A stretch of DNA of 64,000 nucleotides from Pseudomonas sp. DTU_2021_1001937_2_SI_NGA_ILE_001 (GCF_032463525.1 NZ_CP135971.1:4216001-4280000); one strand, 5' to 3'. Shown: positions 12,801-22,300, counted from the first letter of the stretch. Numbers and translations: made by a program. Notes: a model not told the origin generated them from the sequence alone.

Positions 12801-13182
12801 TACTGCGGTCGCTGAGCAACTGTTCGAGCTGCGGCACGTCGAGGTTGGCGTAGCGCTGGGCGACCGGAATCACCTTGCTGTTCTTCAGGCGATCGAGTTC
12901 GCGCTGGTTGTCGATGATCTGCCGCGGCGCGCGGTCCAGCTGCTGCTTGAGCGCGGCAAGCTTCTGCTCGCTGTCGTCCTTGCTGTCGAGAAAGCCCAGG
13001 GTCTGCTCCAGCACCTGTTGCAGCGCCTTCTGGTCGGCGTCGGACAGCTTGCGGTCGGCGATCTTGTCCAGGCTCTGCTGGACGCTGTCGCGGTTGGGCG
13101 GATCGGCGGCCAGCGCCGCGCAGGAAGTGGTCAGGCAAAGGCCGAGCAGGGCGGCGGCCAGGAAGGTGCGCAAGGAAGACAT
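9802..13182 (-). CDS. mscK: Mechanosensitive channel MscK (KefA type)
   Basis: 1126 residues from ATG 13182. A signal peptide (SSLRTFLAAALLGLCL to about residue 26) is followed by a long periplasmic, Gln- and Leu-rich coiled-coil region to about residue 480. A membrane region of roughly ten helices follows, then a C-terminal MscS domain (SVGLGFGMQEIFANFISG, FERPVRIGDTITIG, IIVPNKTFITGQLINW). The tail after the MscS fold is Pro-rich (PTPQAKDPDPTPAPS). The family opens under membrane tension during hypo-osmotic shock, in MscK with dependence on external K+. It lies just downstream of a K+/H+ antiporter gene read in the same direction, with a 146-bp repeat element between them. The ribosome-binding site is weak. 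Confidence 0.93.
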   Translation of the reverse strand: MSSLRTFLAAALLGLCLTTSCAALAADPPNRDSVQQSLDKIADRKLSDADQKALQQVLEQTLGFLDSKDDSEQKLAALKQQLDRAPRQIIDNQRELDRLKNSKVIPVAQRYANLDVPQLEQLLSDRSTQQSDQQKALNDASNLILTAQTRPERAQAEISSNQTRIQQLNTLLKNGKDGGKPLSGDQRNLYNAEIAALSALNQLRRQELAGNSQLQDLGNSQHDLLNEKVQRQDQEIQDLQTLINDKRRAQSQKTVEDLAREAQKTGGSSVLASESAANLKLSDYLLRGTERLNELTQSNLQTKQQLDNLTQTDQALDEQINVLSGSLLLSKILYKQKQSLPHLQVDKNLADEIADIRLYQFEVNQQREQMSTPLDYVEKLLASQPSEQVTPALRRTLMDLAVTRSDLLERLNRLLAALLNESINLQLNQKQLISTAISLRATLDEQMFWIPSNKPLDAEWFQGIWPRLKKQVSTLPWASSFSELLDGLVQRPLVFLPLLLTIGLLTWRRKALYEKLNHLHADIGHFRRDNQWKTPAALLINVLLAMPVALTLASCGYALQIDARGQNANLGVALQEIGLTWLMFYTAYRILAPDGVAQLHFRWEPSQVEFLRGWVRRLGLVVLALVAVVAVAEHQPAALADDVLGIGVVLSCYALMTLLLGRLLLSSPTHHNASLFRKALGMAYTAMPVALFIAVCFGYYYTALKLTDRLIDTLYLLLLWLVVEAAFIRGLNVAARRLAYQRALAKRQAARENGDGDIPVEEPKLDIEQVNQQSLRLIRLALMALFIGAMYWVWADLITVFSYLDNVTLYEYTSGTGANISMVPISLGDMLGALVIVAITFILARNLPGLLEVFVLSRMNLAQGSAYATTTLLSYTIAGVGFVSTLSTLGVSWDKLQWLVAALSVGLGFGMQEIFANFISGIMILFERPVRIGDTITIGNLSGTVSKIRIRATTITDFDRKDIIVPNKTFITGQLINWSLTDTITRVTLKLGVDYGSDLELVRSLLLQAARDNPRVLKEPEPIVYFLNFGESTLDHELRMHVRDLGDRNPVLDEINRFISREFKKQKINISFRQMEVYLKNIHGGELKLVPVEPPTPQAKDPDPTPAPSLDKTPKDAPEPPETRLD

Positions 13183-13314
13183 AGACACCGATCGCTTGCA
13201 GAAACGGACAGGCGCGCAGTTTAAAACAATGCCCCCGGCAGGGGGCACTGGCAAACAGGCGATTTAATCGACGAGGTCTGCAAAGCGTGCGGGTGTCGCC
13301 GTTTTCAGCTCGTC

Positions 13315-13460
13315 TTAGGTTTCGTACGAAAAGTTGGCGAGCGAAGGTCAGGCAAGGCAAAAACAGGCGAGGAAGCGCAGTTTACTGGAGTAAATGAGCA
13401 TTCCGAGCCTGTTTTTAACGCAGCATGGCCGAGCGCAGGCACTTTTCGTACAAAACCTAG
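13315..13460. mobile_element. 146-bp MITE-like element, copy 1
   Basis: Bounded by TTAG (13315-13318) and CTAG (13457-13460). The ends are inverted repeats built on GGTTTCGTACGAAAAGT and ACTTTTCGTACAAAACC. Inside, AAAAACAGGC and GCCTGTTTTT form a stem with a T run on either strand, resembling a two-way terminator. It differs from copy 2 (59960-60105) at only six positions over the same length. The CTAG at its right end supplies the stop codon of the antiporter gene. A YTAR-type 4-bp target suggests derivation from an IS5-family transposon, which is inference. No transposase is encoded. Confidence 0.75.
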
Positions 13461-15199
13461 AGGAACAGGCCCGGACCCGGGCGTGCGCCTTCGGGGAATT
13501 TGACCCCGACCTTGAGGATCCTGTTCCCTTCTGTCGAAGCGACGGTCCACAACGTGCCGTTCCACTCGATCTGGTCGCCGACGATCACTGCGCCGCGGTT
13601 CTTCTGCACGATGAACTGGGCCAACGGCATGTTCGGGTCCAGACCGTCGAGGTTCAGGCCGTACAGGGCGGCCACCGCGCCGAGCTGGGCATCGCCTTCC
13701 AGCACGAAATCGCCGAAGAAACGCAGGTCCTGGCCGCGTTGCGGGGCCTGGCTGAACAGCTTGCCGAGGGCCGGCAGGTCATGCTCGTGACCGATCACGC
13801 AGAGCAGGTCACCGACCTCCAGGGTGGTGCTGCCGGACGGGTGCAGCAGTTGTTTGCCACGGAACAGCGCGGCGATACGCGTGCCCTCGGGCATCTTCAG
13901 TTCGCGCAGGGCGGCGCCGATGCACCACTTTTCCGCGCCCAGGCGGTAGACGAACAGCTCCCATTCACTGGTGACGTGGACTTCCAGCGCCGAGCGGGAA
14001 ATCGGCGCCGGGTCTGGCGGCACCGTGACCTTCAGCAGCTTGGCCATCCACGGCAGGCTGGTGCCTTGCAGCAGCAGCGAGATGAGCACGATGAAGAACG
14101 CCAGGTTGAAGTACAGCTGGGCATTGGGCAGCCCGCCCATCAGCGGGAACACCGCCAGGATGATCGGTACTGCGCCACGCAGGCCGACCCAGGCGATAAA
14201 GGCCTTTTCCCGGCCATGGAAGGCCTTGAACGGCAGCAGGCCGACCATGACCGACAGGGGGCGTGCCACCAGGATCATCCACAGCGCCAGGCCCAGGGCC
14301 GGAATGGCGATGGGCAGCAGGTCGTGCGGGGTGACCAGCAAACCGAGAACCAGGAACATGCCGATCTGCGCCAGCCAGGCCATGCCGTCGAGCATGTGCA
14401 GGATGCCGTGGCGGCTGCGGATCGGCCGGTTGCCCAGTACCAGGCCGAACAGGTAGATGGCCAGGAAACCGCTGCCGTGGATGGCGTTGGTCAGGGCGAA
14501 TACCGCCGTGCCCCCGGCGATTACCAGAATCGGGTACAGGCCCGCGGTCAGGTTGATGCGGTTGACCAGTTGCAGCATCAGCCAGCCACTGCCCAGGCCC
14601 ATCAGGGTGCCGATGCCGAACTCCTGGATCAGGTGCCCGAGCAGGCTCCAGTGCAGGCCGGTCTGGCCGCTGGCGAGCATGCCGATCAGGGTGACGGTGA
14701 GGAACACGGCCATGGGGTCGTTGCTGCCCGACTCGATCTCCAGGCTGGCGGTGACCCGCTCGTTGAGGCCCTTGCCGCCCAGCAGCGAGAACACCGCCGC
14801 GGCGTCGGTGGAGCCGACGATGGCGCCGATCAACAGGCCCTGCATGAGGTTCAGGTTGAACAGCCAGGCGGCCACCATGCCGGTCAAGGCCGTGGTGATC
14901 AGCACGCCGACGGTGGCCAGCGACAGGGCCGGCCACAGCGCCACGCGGAAGCTGGCGACCCGGGTGCGCAGACCGCCGTCGAGGAGAATCACCGCCAGCG
15001 CCAGGTTGCCGACCAGGTAGGCGGCGGCGTAGTTGTCGAAAATGATGCCGCCACCGTCGACGCCAGCGACCATGCCGACGGCGAGGATGATGACCAGGAT
15101 CGGAATGCCCAGCCGCGAAGACAGCGAACTGACCAGGATGCTGGCCCCGACCAACACCGCGCCGATCAGGAACAGGCTGTTGATGGTCGATGCATCCAA
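13457..15199 (-). CDS. K+/H+ antiporter of the CvrA/NhaP2 type
   Basis: 580 residues from ATG 15199. The N-terminal 390 residues carry about 12 membrane helices of the CPA1 antiporter fold, with the signature [19 protein letters not shown] and [13 protein letters not shown] ion-site motifs. A TrkA-C (RCK) domain follows ([21 protein letters not shown]... [11 protein letters not shown]), then a CorC/HlyC-like transporter-associated domain at the C-terminus. The family extrudes K+ in exchange for H+ and limits cytoplasmic K+ under low osmolarity. The TAG stop lies inside the terminal CTAG of the repeat element, so the insertion sets the exact end of the protein (GPGLFL). Confidence 0.92.
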   Translation of the reverse strand: MDASTINSLFLIGAVLVGASILVSSLSSRLGIPILVIILAVGMVAGVDGGGIIFDNYAAAYLVGNLALAVILLDGGLRTRVASFRVALWPALSLATVGVLITTALTGMVAAWLFNLNLMQGLLIGAIVGSTDAAAVFSLLGGKGLNERVTASLEIESGSNDPMAVFLTVTLIGMLASGQTGLHWSLLGHLIQEFGIGTLMGLGSGWLMLQLVNRINLTAGLYPILVIAGGTAVFALTNAIHGSGFLAIYLFGLVLGNRPIRSRHGILHMLDGMAWLAQIGMFLVLGLLVTPHDLLPIAIPALGLALWMILVARPLSVMVGLLPFKAFHGREKAFIAWVGLRGAVPIILAVFPLMGGLPNAQLYFNLAFFIVLISLLLQGTSLPWMAKLLKVTVPPDPAPISRSALEVHVTSEWELFVYRLGAEKWCIGAALRELKMPEGTRIAALFRGKQLLHPSGSTTLEVGDLLCVIGHEHDLPALGKLFSQAPQRGQDLRFFGDFVLEGDAQLGAVAALYGLNLDGLDPNMPLAQFIVQKNRGAVIVGDQIEWNGTLWTVASTEGNRILKVGVKFPEGARPGPGLFL

Positions 15200-15434
15200 G
15201 GGCAGTACTCCATGACTGTAAGAAGCGGGTTTCGCTTTGCGTAAGAAATGTTACTTATGCAGCGAGCGTGCCAAGGGATTTAACCCGTTGAATTGCCTGG
15301 CTGTCAAAGCCTTGTCGGGCAGGAAGGCTGAAACAACTTTCATTCGTCTGAAACATTCATGCCATAACTAACTACCGCACGGGGTATCGGTGTCCCTGAT
15401 CAGCTGCATGGCTTTCTCGATCAAGGAGTCCGTC

Positions 15435-18047
15435 ATGCCGCATTCGGCAGAGTTCATCGCAGGGGCGCAGCAGCGCGTTTATCAGTCCGAGCAGCGCTTG
15501 CTCAGGCAAAAGGCCCGGCAATTCATCCAGGACTATCCCGACGTCCATGGCCTGGCCTGGGCGCTGGCCCGCAAACTGTTGCAGGAGCTGGCCGGCAGCC
15601 AGGCCGATCCGGACAAGGTCTGGTGGCATCGCTTCGCCACGGCGGTCAGCAGCTCGCGCACCTACAACGGTTGGGCGCACACCGGCACGCCGGTGGAGTC
15701 GATGACCCTGGTCGAACTGGTGATGCACCGCTTCAACGCCCGGGATCAGGATGCCAGCGATGAGTTGCAGATGTATGGCGGCTTCTACATCGAAGGGCCT
15801 GGGCATGGCCATTTCGATGAGCGCAACGAGGTGCGGCTGTTGCCGCAACAGGTAATGGCGCGCCTGTGGCAGCTGGATTTCGCTCAGGCTTTCGGCCAGC
15901 GCGTCGAGGCATTCTGGAGTGCCCACGCGCAGACCTTCCTGACCTTGGCGCGCACCGGCTGCAAGGCAGCTGCCGCCCTGGCCGTACGCAATGGCCAGCT
16001 GACCGCGGCTGACCTGGCCCTGTTCGACCAGGCGATCAGCGCGGCGCCGACGGTGTCGGCGAACGCTACGGCGGGTGTTGCGCTGACGTCCAGCTCGGCG
16101 GTCAGCGTGCGCAGCTTCGATATCGGTGGGCTGGAGTCGAGTCATGTCATTCGGGTCGTCGACGGCGGTGGGCGGCAGATTCTGTATGTCGCCGGCAGCG
16201 AGGCCGCCTTCCATGTGTTCGCCACCGAGGGCGAACTGTTCGGCTGGGTACAGGGCTGCCTGCATGACGAGGCGGCGCGCAAGGCGTTCAGTGCGTTGTT
16301 TCTCAGCGCAGCGGATGCCACGCCCGAGCGTGCCCAGGCACTGGCGGGCATGCTGGAGCGCATACGCGACGCTGCTTCAGGTCCTGACACCAACCAGATC
16401 GCCGACCCTGAGGCACGGGTGCTGCTCAACCAGACCGACCGGGTCATTCTGGGCGACGTTTTCGAGCACTGGCGTGACCTGGCCCGGCGCGAAATGCATG
16501 GCGTGGTACACGCCCTGACCTCCAACGCCAGCTTGCGCAAGCAGATGTGGATCGGCTCCCTGAACGCGGTAGTCCGGGTGTTCGGTCCCCTGGCCGTGCT
16601 GTCCTGGCCGCTGGCCTTGAGCCTGATCGGTGCAGGCCTGGCCAATGTCGGTTTGAACATCGATCAGGCGGTCAATGGCGTCGACGCACGGCAGCGCAAA
16701 GCCGGAGTGATCGGCGCGGTATTCAATGCCATCTACGTGCTGTTCAGCCTGCCGCTGCTGGCCGATGCCCTGCCGGTGGCGCGCGCGGCCCTGGTGCCGG
16801 GGCCCGCGAGCGCGCCGGCGAGCTCTGATGGCGAGTGGGTCGCCCTGCAGTCGCTGGGCGCCTCCGGCAGCGGCGATGTGCCCATGCAGGGCATCGAACG
16901 CACTGCCAGCGGCGAGACTTGGATCATGCTGGGGGAAACGCCCCGCCGCGTGCGTTTCAGTTCGTCGCTCAACACTTGGCTGGCCGTCGACCCGCTCAAC
17001 CCCTTCGCCTTCGAAGGGGCCACGCCCGTGCGGCTCGATGCCCAGGGGCAGTGGCAGGCGCTGCCGTCCCTGAAGCTCGGCGGTGGCATGGAGGGCGCAA
17101 GCGGCAGCCCGCTGGCCGGTCCGTCGCAGGCGACGGGCTACCCGACGGTAAGTTCGGAGTTCTGGGATGTGCACATGCGCTTCGACCTCGAAGAGGAGGA
17201 GCGTTTGTCGGACCTGGCGCTGGCGCGTCAGAAGGCAGTGATCAATGTGCACGAGATGGCGCCTGAAGACCAACTCAGCGTCGACAGCGCGGGCGACCAG
17301 GTGGTTATCGACGCCTGGGGTAACGAATTTCGCGTGTTCAAGACCCCGGCGGGCCGTTATTACGGTGGCCGGGTGAATCGTTACTCGCAGCGTGAAGAGG
17401 AGTTCAACCAGTACCTGCGCACCGGCAAGCCAAGAATCACCAACCAGGTGGAAATGATCGAGGAACTGGCCGACGACCTGCGGGCCATCGGCTACGACAA
17501 CCATGCCACGCTGTATCGCGGCGGCAGCGGCGCGCGGGGCACCTCGGGGCTGAATTTCCGCCAGGGGCACATCAAGGCGGGTGACGTGCTGGTCAATACC
17601 GACTTCACCTCCTTTTCGGAGAACCCCTATGTCACGCGGTCCTTCGCCAGCAGCCAGGCCGGAGCACCGTCTTATGGCTTTGACGGTGCCATTACTTTCG
17701 ATGACTCATCCATCGTCTTCGAGATCCTGGCCGAGCAATACCTTAATGCCACGCCTGTCGCGCCGTTCTCGGAGGAAGAGGAGGAGGCCGAACTGCTGTT
17801 CGCTCCGGGGCATTACTTCCAGGTGCGCGATATCCATGAAGTGCGTGGCACCGCCTACCGCTTCATCCGCGTGCGGATGCAGGAGATTGCAGCACCCTCC
17901 AGTGAGGCGCGGCTGTTTGAACTGCGTACCGGCGAACCATTCAGCCGCGAGCAATACGCGGCTCGGCTCGGTGAGCAGGGCAAGCGGTTGGTCGAGCGTT
18001 TCTTTCCTCGGGCGCAAAGGCCGTCGACCCGCTCTGGACAGGAATGA
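15435..18047 (+). CDS. Large toxin-like protein: dermonecrotic-toxin-type N-terminus and C-terminal ADP-ribosyltransferase
   Basis: 870 residues from ATG 15435, chosen because AAGGAG lies 6 bases upstream; GTG 15390 and ATG 15408 are alternatives. Residues about 55-180 (KVWWHRFATAVSSSRTYNGW, MTLVELVMHRF, NEVRLLPQQVMARLWQLDF) resemble the module of large Pseudomonas 'dermonecrotic toxin domain' (DUF6543-type) proteins. Two hydrophobic stretches (about 379-411 and 423-454) could insert in a membrane. The C-terminus has the R-S-E layout of ADP-ribosyltransferases: Arg695 in LYRGG, FTSFSENPYVTRSFA at 724-738, and Glu784-Ala-Glu786 before LLFAPGHYFQV. The ExE motif suggests arginine as acceptor. 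No signal peptide, and no immunity or chaperone gene next to it. The export route is unknown. Confidence 0.75.
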   Translation: MPHSAEFIAGAQQRVYQSEQRLLRQKARQFIQDYPDVHGLAWALARKLLQELAGSQADPDKVWWHRFATAVSSSRTYNGWAHTGTPVESMTLVELVMHRFNARDQDASDELQMYGGFYIEGPGHGHFDERNEVRLLPQQVMARLWQLDFAQAFGQRVEAFWSAHAQTFLTLARTGCKAAAALAVRNGQLTAADLALFDQAISAAPTVSANATAGVALTSSSAVSVRSFDIGGLESSHVIRVVDGGGRQILYVAGSEAAFHVFATEGELFGWVQGCLHDEAARKAFSALFLSAADATPERAQALAGMLERIRDAASGPDTNQIADPEARVLLNQTDRVILGDVFEHWRDLARREMHGVVHALTSNASLRKQMWIGSLNAVVRVFGPLAVLSWPLALSLIGAGLANVGLNIDQAVNGVDARQRKAGVIGAVFNAIYVLFSLPLLADALPVARAALVPGPASAPASSDGEWVALQSLGASGSGDVPMQGIERTASGETWIMLGETPRRVRFSSSLNTWLAVDPLNPFAFEGATPVRLDAQGQWQALPSLKLGGGMEGASGSPLAGPSQATGYPTVSSEFWDVHMRFDLEEEERLSDLALARQKAVINVHEMAPEDQLSVDSAGDQVVIDAWGNEFRVFKTPAGRYYGGRVNRYSQREEEFNQYLRTGKPRITNQVEMIEELADDLRAIGYDNHATLYRGGSGARGTSGLNFRQGHIKAGDVLVNTDFTSFSENPYVTRSFASSQAGAPSYGFDGAITFDDSSIVFEILAEQYLNATPVAPFSEEEEEAELLFAPGHYFQVRDIHEVRGTAYRFIRVRMQEIAAPSSEARLFELRTGEPFSREQYAARLGEQGKRLVERFFPRAQRPSTRSGQE

Positions 18048-18088
18048 GAACCGGCCGCTGTCGCCAGCCCCGGTCGGGTGGTGCGGGG

Positions 18089-21000
18089 TCAGCCGATGGT
18101 CATCAGGCTGGCGTTGCCGCCGGCCGCCGCGGTGTTGACGCTCAGTGCGCGTTCGATGACCAGGCGCTCCAGGGCGATACCGGTTTCGCCGTACGGCAGG
18201 CCATGCACGCCGACGATGGCACCGCTGCGTTGCGCAACCTGCTCGCAGATCGCCCGCAGTTGGTCGCTGTCGCCGTGGTGCAGCACGGCATCGAAGCTCA
18301 CCTCGTCACGCTGCCAGTCATTGACCAGTTGCACGCGGGCCTGGACTTCGCGAGGCAGGCGCTTGTACAGCGAGCGGCCGGGTTCGCCGTCCAGCCACAG
18401 CGCACGACTGCCCACCGCCAGCACCGCAGTCAGCTGCGCGAGCAGGTCGCCTTCGTCGTCGGCCAGGCACAGCACCTGTTCACGCGGCAGGATGGTGTAG
18501 CTGTTGCGCTCGCCGGTCGGCCCGGACAGGGCGCGGCTGATGCCGCTCTGCGATTGCGCGGCGAAGCTGTCGCTCAGTTGCACCAGCTCCTCGCGCTGCT
18601 GGCTGGCCGCCCAGGCCTTGAAGGCTTCCAGGGGCTTGAGCAGCGCTTCATGCAGGCGGGTGTCTGGCGCGCTGCCGGCATCGGCAGCGGCGAACGAGCG
18701 GGCGATGGCCTCTTGCGGGCGGGTGCTGAGCAGGCGGTACAGGTACAGCGGGCCACCGGCTTTCGGGCCGGTGCCGGACAGACCTTCGCCGCCGAACGGC
18801 TGTACGCCGACCACGGCGCCGACGATGTTGCGGTTCACGTAGAGGTTGCCGGCATGCGCCTTGTCGATGACCTTGGCGATGGTCTCGTCGATGCGCGTGT
18901 GTACACCGAGGGTCAGGCCATAGCCCGAGGCGTTGATCTGGCCGATCAGCGCGTCGAGGTCCTTGCGGGCATAGCGCACCACGTGCAGCACCGGACCGAA
19001 GATCTCGCGTTGCAGCTCATCGAAGCTTTCCAGTTCGATCAGGGTCGGCATCACGAAGGTGCCACGCTTGATCTCGTCGGTGTCGGCCAGGGCCATCTGG
19101 TATACGGCGCGGCCCTTGTCGCGCATGGTCTGGATGTGTTTCTCGATACCGGCCTTGGCCTCGGCGTCGATCACCGGGCCGATGTCCACGGCCAGGCGCT
19201 CGGGGTTACCCAGGCGGCTCTCGGCCATGGCGCCCTTGAGCATTTCGATCACGCGGTCGGCGGAGTCTTCCTGCAGGCACAGCACGCGCAGTGCCGAGCA
19301 GCGCTGGCCGGCGCTGTCGAAGGCCGAGGACACCACATCGATGACGACTTGTTCAGTGAGCGCCGAGGAGTCGACGATCATGGCGTTCTGGCCGCCAGTC
19401 TCGGCGATCAGCGGGATCGGCCGACCCTGGGCGTCCAGGCGACCGGCGACATTGCGTTGCAGCAGGCGCGCCACTTCGGTGGAGCCGGTGAACATCACGC
19501 CCTTCACGCGCTCGTCGCCGACCAGTCCGGCGCCGACGGTTTCACCGCGGCCGGGCAGCAGTTGCAGGGCGCCTTCCGGAATGCCCGCTTCGAGCAGGAT
19601 GCGCACCGCCTGGGCTGCGACCAGCGGGGTCTGTTCGGCCGGCTTGGCCAGCACCGGGTTGCCGGCGGCCAGGGCCGCAGCCACCTGGCCGGTGAAGATC
19701 GCCAGGGGGAAGTTCCACGGGCTGATGCACACCACCGGGCCCAGCGGGCGATGGCTGTCATTGCTGAATTCGCTGCGCGCCTGCACCGCGTAATAGCGCA
19801 GGAAGTCCACGGCTTCGCGCACTTCGGCGATGGCGTTGAGGTAGGTCTTGCCAGCTTCGCGCACCAGCAGGCCCATCAGCGGCTGGATCTCGCCTTCCAT
19901 CAGGTCGGCGGCGCGCTCCAGGATCGCCGCGCGCTCGCCAGGCGGCGTGGCCTGCCAGATCGGCCCGGCGCTCATGGCGCACTGGATGGCGCCGTTGACG
20001 TCGGCCAGGGTGGCTTCCTGCACATGCCCCACCACGTCGCGATGGTCGGACGGGTTGAGCACGGCTTGCGGGGTTTGCTCGCTGGCCGGGCAGCCGAGCA
20101 GCGGTCCGGCTTGCCATTCGTGGTTGGCGCTGCTCAGCAGCGCGGAGGACAGCGACGCCAGACGATGTTCGTTGGCCATGTCGATGCCGCTGGAGTTGGC
20201 GCGTTCGCGACCATACAGCTCGCGTGGCAGCGGAATGCGCGGATGTGGCAGGCCGCACTGGCCTTCCTGGGTGGCCATGCGTTCGATGCTGGTGACCGGG
20301 TCGGCGACCAGTTCCTGGATGGAAATCGACTGGTCGGCGATACGGTTGACGAACGAGGTGTTGGCGCCGTTCTCCAGCAGGCGGCGTACCAGGTAGGCCA
20401 GCAGGGTTTCATGGGTGCCCACTGGCGCGTACACCCGGCACGGGCGGTTCAGCTTGCCGTCGGCGACCTTGCCCACCACTTGCTCGTAGAGCGGCTCGCC
20501 CATGCCGTGCAGGCACTGGAATTCGTACTGGCCGGGGTAATAGTTCTGCCCAGCGATGTGGTAGATGGCCGCCAGGGTGTGCGCGTTGTGGGTCGCGAAC
20601 TGCGGGTAGATGACCTCCGGCGCGGCGAGCAGCTTGCGCGCACACGCGATATAGGACACGTCGGTGTACACCTTGCGGGTGTATACCGGGTAGCCTTCCA
20701 GGCCGTCGAGCTGGGCGCGCTTGATCTCGCTGTCCCAGTAGGCGCCTTTCACCAGGCGGATCATCAGGCGATGGCGGCTGCGGCGGGCCAGGTCGATGAC
20801 GTAGTCGATCACGTACGGGCAGCGCTTCTGGTAGGCCTGGATGACGAAACCGATGCCGTTCCAGCCGGCCAGTTGCGGCTCGAAGCACAGGCGTTCGAGC
20901 AGGTCCAGCGACAGCTCCAGACGGTCGGCCTCTTCGGCGTCGATGTTCAGGCCGATGTCGTATTGCTTGGCCAGCAGGGTCAGCGACAGCAGGCGCGGGT

Positions 21001-22042
21001 ACAGCTCGTCCATGACCCGCTCGTACTGGGCGCGGCTGTAGCGCGGATGCAGGGCCGAGAGCTTGATGGAGATGCCCGGCCCTTCATAGATGCCCCGGCC
21101 GTGGGAGGCCTTGCCGATGGAGTGGATGGCCTGCTCGTAGGAGGCCAGGTACTTCTGCGCGTCGTGTTCGGTCAGCGCGGCTTCGCCGAGCATGTCGTAG
21201 GAGTAGCGGAAGCCCTTGCTCTCGAACTTGGCGGCGTTGGCCAGGGCCTCGCCGATGGTTTCGCCGGTGACGAACTGCTCGCCCATCAGGCGCATGGCCA
21301 TGTCCACGCCCTTGCGGATCATCGGTTCGCCGCTCTTGCCGATGATGCGGCTCAGCGAGGAGGTCAGACCGGTTTCGTTGTGGGTCGAGACCAGCTTGCC
21401 GGTCAGCAGCAGGCCCCAGGTCGCGGCGTTGACGAACAGCGACGGGCTGTTGCCCAGGTGCGGCTGCCAGTTGCCGGTGCTGATCTTGTCGCGGATCAGC
21501 GCGTCGCGGGTGCCTTTGTCCGGGATGCGCAGCAGGGCTTCGGCCAGGCACATCAGCGCCACGCCTTCCTGCGACGACAGCGAGAATTCCTGCAGCAGGC
21601 CCTGGACGATGCCGGCGCGGCCACCGGCGCTTTTCTGGTGGCGCAGCTTGTCGGCGATGCTGGCGGCCAGTTTGTGGGTGGCTTCGGCTTGCGGGGCGGG
21701 CAGGCGCGCCTGCTCCAGCAGCATGGGCACCACTTCCTGTTCAGGGCGGCGGTAGGCCGAGGTGATGGCGGCGCGCAGCACCGATTGCGGCAGAATGCTC
21801 TCGGCGAAGTCGAGGAACGGCTGGTAACCGGTGTCGGCCGGTGCATCGACGCGTTCATCGCCCTCGCGGGCGTCGTGGCCGTTGAGTTCCAGCAGGGGGG
21901 CACCACTTTCGAGCCGTTCGAGGTAATTGAAGATCGCCTGCTTGATCACCCAGTGCGGGGTGCGATCAATGCCCTGTGCAGCGCTTTTCAGGCGTTCGCG
22001 GGTCTGCTCGTCGAGCTTGACGCCCAAAGTGGTGGTGGCCAT
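18089..22042 (-). CDS. putA: Trifunctional PutA: proline dehydrogenase, P5C dehydrogenase and repressor
   Basis: 1317 residues from ATG 22042. Residues 1-47 are a ribbon-helix-helix DNA-binding domain (TTTLGVKLDEQTRERLK, WVIKQAIFNYLERLE), so this is a repressor-type PutA. The FAD-dependent proline dehydrogenase barrel lies around residues 250-570 (GPGISIKLSALHPRY, RLVKGAYWDSEIKRAQ). The aldehyde dehydrogenase domain follows (CISPWNFPLAIFTGQVAAAL, AETGGQNAMIVDSSAL, SAFDSAGQRCSALRVLCLQE with the catalytic Cys). The enzyme oxidises proline to glutamate at the membrane. Expression is expected to be self-controlled through GTTGCA sites in the putA-putP gap. It converges on the toxin-like gene, 41 bases away. 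Confidence 0.97.
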   Translation of the reverse strand: MATTTLGVKLDEQTRERLKSAAQGIDRTPHWVIKQAIFNYLERLESGAPLLELNGHDAREGDERVDAPADTGYQPFLDFAESILPQSVLRAAITSAYRRPEQEVVPMLLEQARLPAPQAEATHKLAASIADKLRHQKSAGGRAGIVQGLLQEFSLSSQEGVALMCLAEALLRIPDKGTRDALIRDKISTGNWQPHLGNSPSLFVNAATWGLLLTGKLVSTHNETGLTSSLSRIIGKSGEPMIRKGVDMAMRLMGEQFVTGETIGEALANAAKFESKGFRYSYDMLGEAALTEHDAQKYLASYEQAIHSIGKASHGRGIYEGPGISIKLSALHPRYSRAQYERVMDELYPRLLSLTLLAKQYDIGLNIDAEEADRLELSLDLLERLCFEPQLAGWNGIGFVIQAYQKRCPYVIDYVIDLARRSRHRLMIRLVKGAYWDSEIKRAQLDGLEGYPVYTRKVYTDVSYIACARKLLAAPEVIYPQFATHNAHTLAAIYHIAGQNYYPGQYEFQCLHGMGEPLYEQVVGKVADGKLNRPCRVYAPVGTHETLLAYLVRRLLENGANTSFVNRIADQSISIQELVADPVTSIERMATQEGQCGLPHPRIPLPRELYGRERANSSGIDMANEHRLASLSSALLSSANHEWQAGPLLGCPASEQTPQAVLNPSDHRDVVGHVQEATLADVNGAIQCAMSAGPIWQATPPGERAAILERAADLMEGEIQPLMGLLVREAGKTYLNAIAEVREAVDFLRYYAVQARSEFSNDSHRPLGPVVCISPWNFPLAIFTGQVAAALAAGNPVLAKPAEQTPLVAAQAVRILLEAGIPEGALQLLPGRGETVGAGLVGDERVKGVMFTGSTEVARLLQRNVAGRLDAQGRPIPLIAETGGQNAMIVDSSALTEQVVIDVVSSAFDSAGQRCSALRVLCLQEDSADRVIEMLKGAMAESRLGNPERLAVDIGPVIDAEAKAGIEKHIQTMRDKGRAVYQMALADTDEIKRGTFVMPTLIELESFDELQREIFGPVLHVVRYARKDLDALIGQINASGYGLTLGVHTRIDETIAKVIDKAHAGNLYVNRNIVGAVVGVQPFGGEGLSGTGPKAGGPLYLYRLLSTRPQEAIARSFAAADAGSAPDTRLHEALLKPLEAFKAWAASQQREELVQLSDSFAAQSQSGISRALSGPTGERNSYTILPREQVLCLADDEGDLLAQLTAVLAVGSRALWLDGEPGRSLYKRLPREVQARVQLVNDWQRDEVSFDAVLHHGDSDQLRAICEQVAQRSGAIVGVHGLPYGETGIALERLVIERALSVNTAAAGGNASLMTIG

Positions 22043-22117
22043 GTCTTGTCCTCATTATCGCCATCGTGGATGTGGCATCCGGTCGTGGGCAGCAGATTAG
22101 CTGCGAGTCGTTCGGGG

Positions 22118-22133
22118 TGCAACCAGGTGCAAC
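22118..22133. promoter_or_regulatory. Paired PutA operator hexamers, putA side
   Basis: Two TGCAAC hexamers (22118-22123 and 22128-22133), the complement of the GTTGCA motif bound by the PutA ribbon-helix-helix domain in enteric bacteria. They start exactly 10 bases apart, one helical turn, 76-91 bases upstream of the putA start. This spacing would let two PutA dimers bind side by side on the same DNA face. Confidence 0.65.
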
Positions 22134-22300
22134 CTAAATTTTCGTGCCAGGCCCACCTGCTGTCGGTCGGTCGCCGGGTTCACGGAAAAATGCCTGATTG
22201 CGGGCGCTCGAAGCCGGCTTTTACGGGGGTTTGCACTGCTGCGGTGCGCTTTCGTTTCGAGAACGGTGTCACGCAGAGGTACAACTGCCATCTGAAAGCG

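Noticed and set aside
9754..13224. Open frame of over 1100 codons opposite mscK
   Set aside because: Antisense shadow in GC-rich DNA; composition (Gln, Ala, Val, Arg) is not protein-like, while mscK has clear domains.
13305..13565. Small minus-strand frame shared by both 146-bp elements
   Set aside because: The common peptide (around PALGHAALKTGSEC) is simply the translation of the repeat; no ribosome-binding site, and no coding constraint visible between copies.
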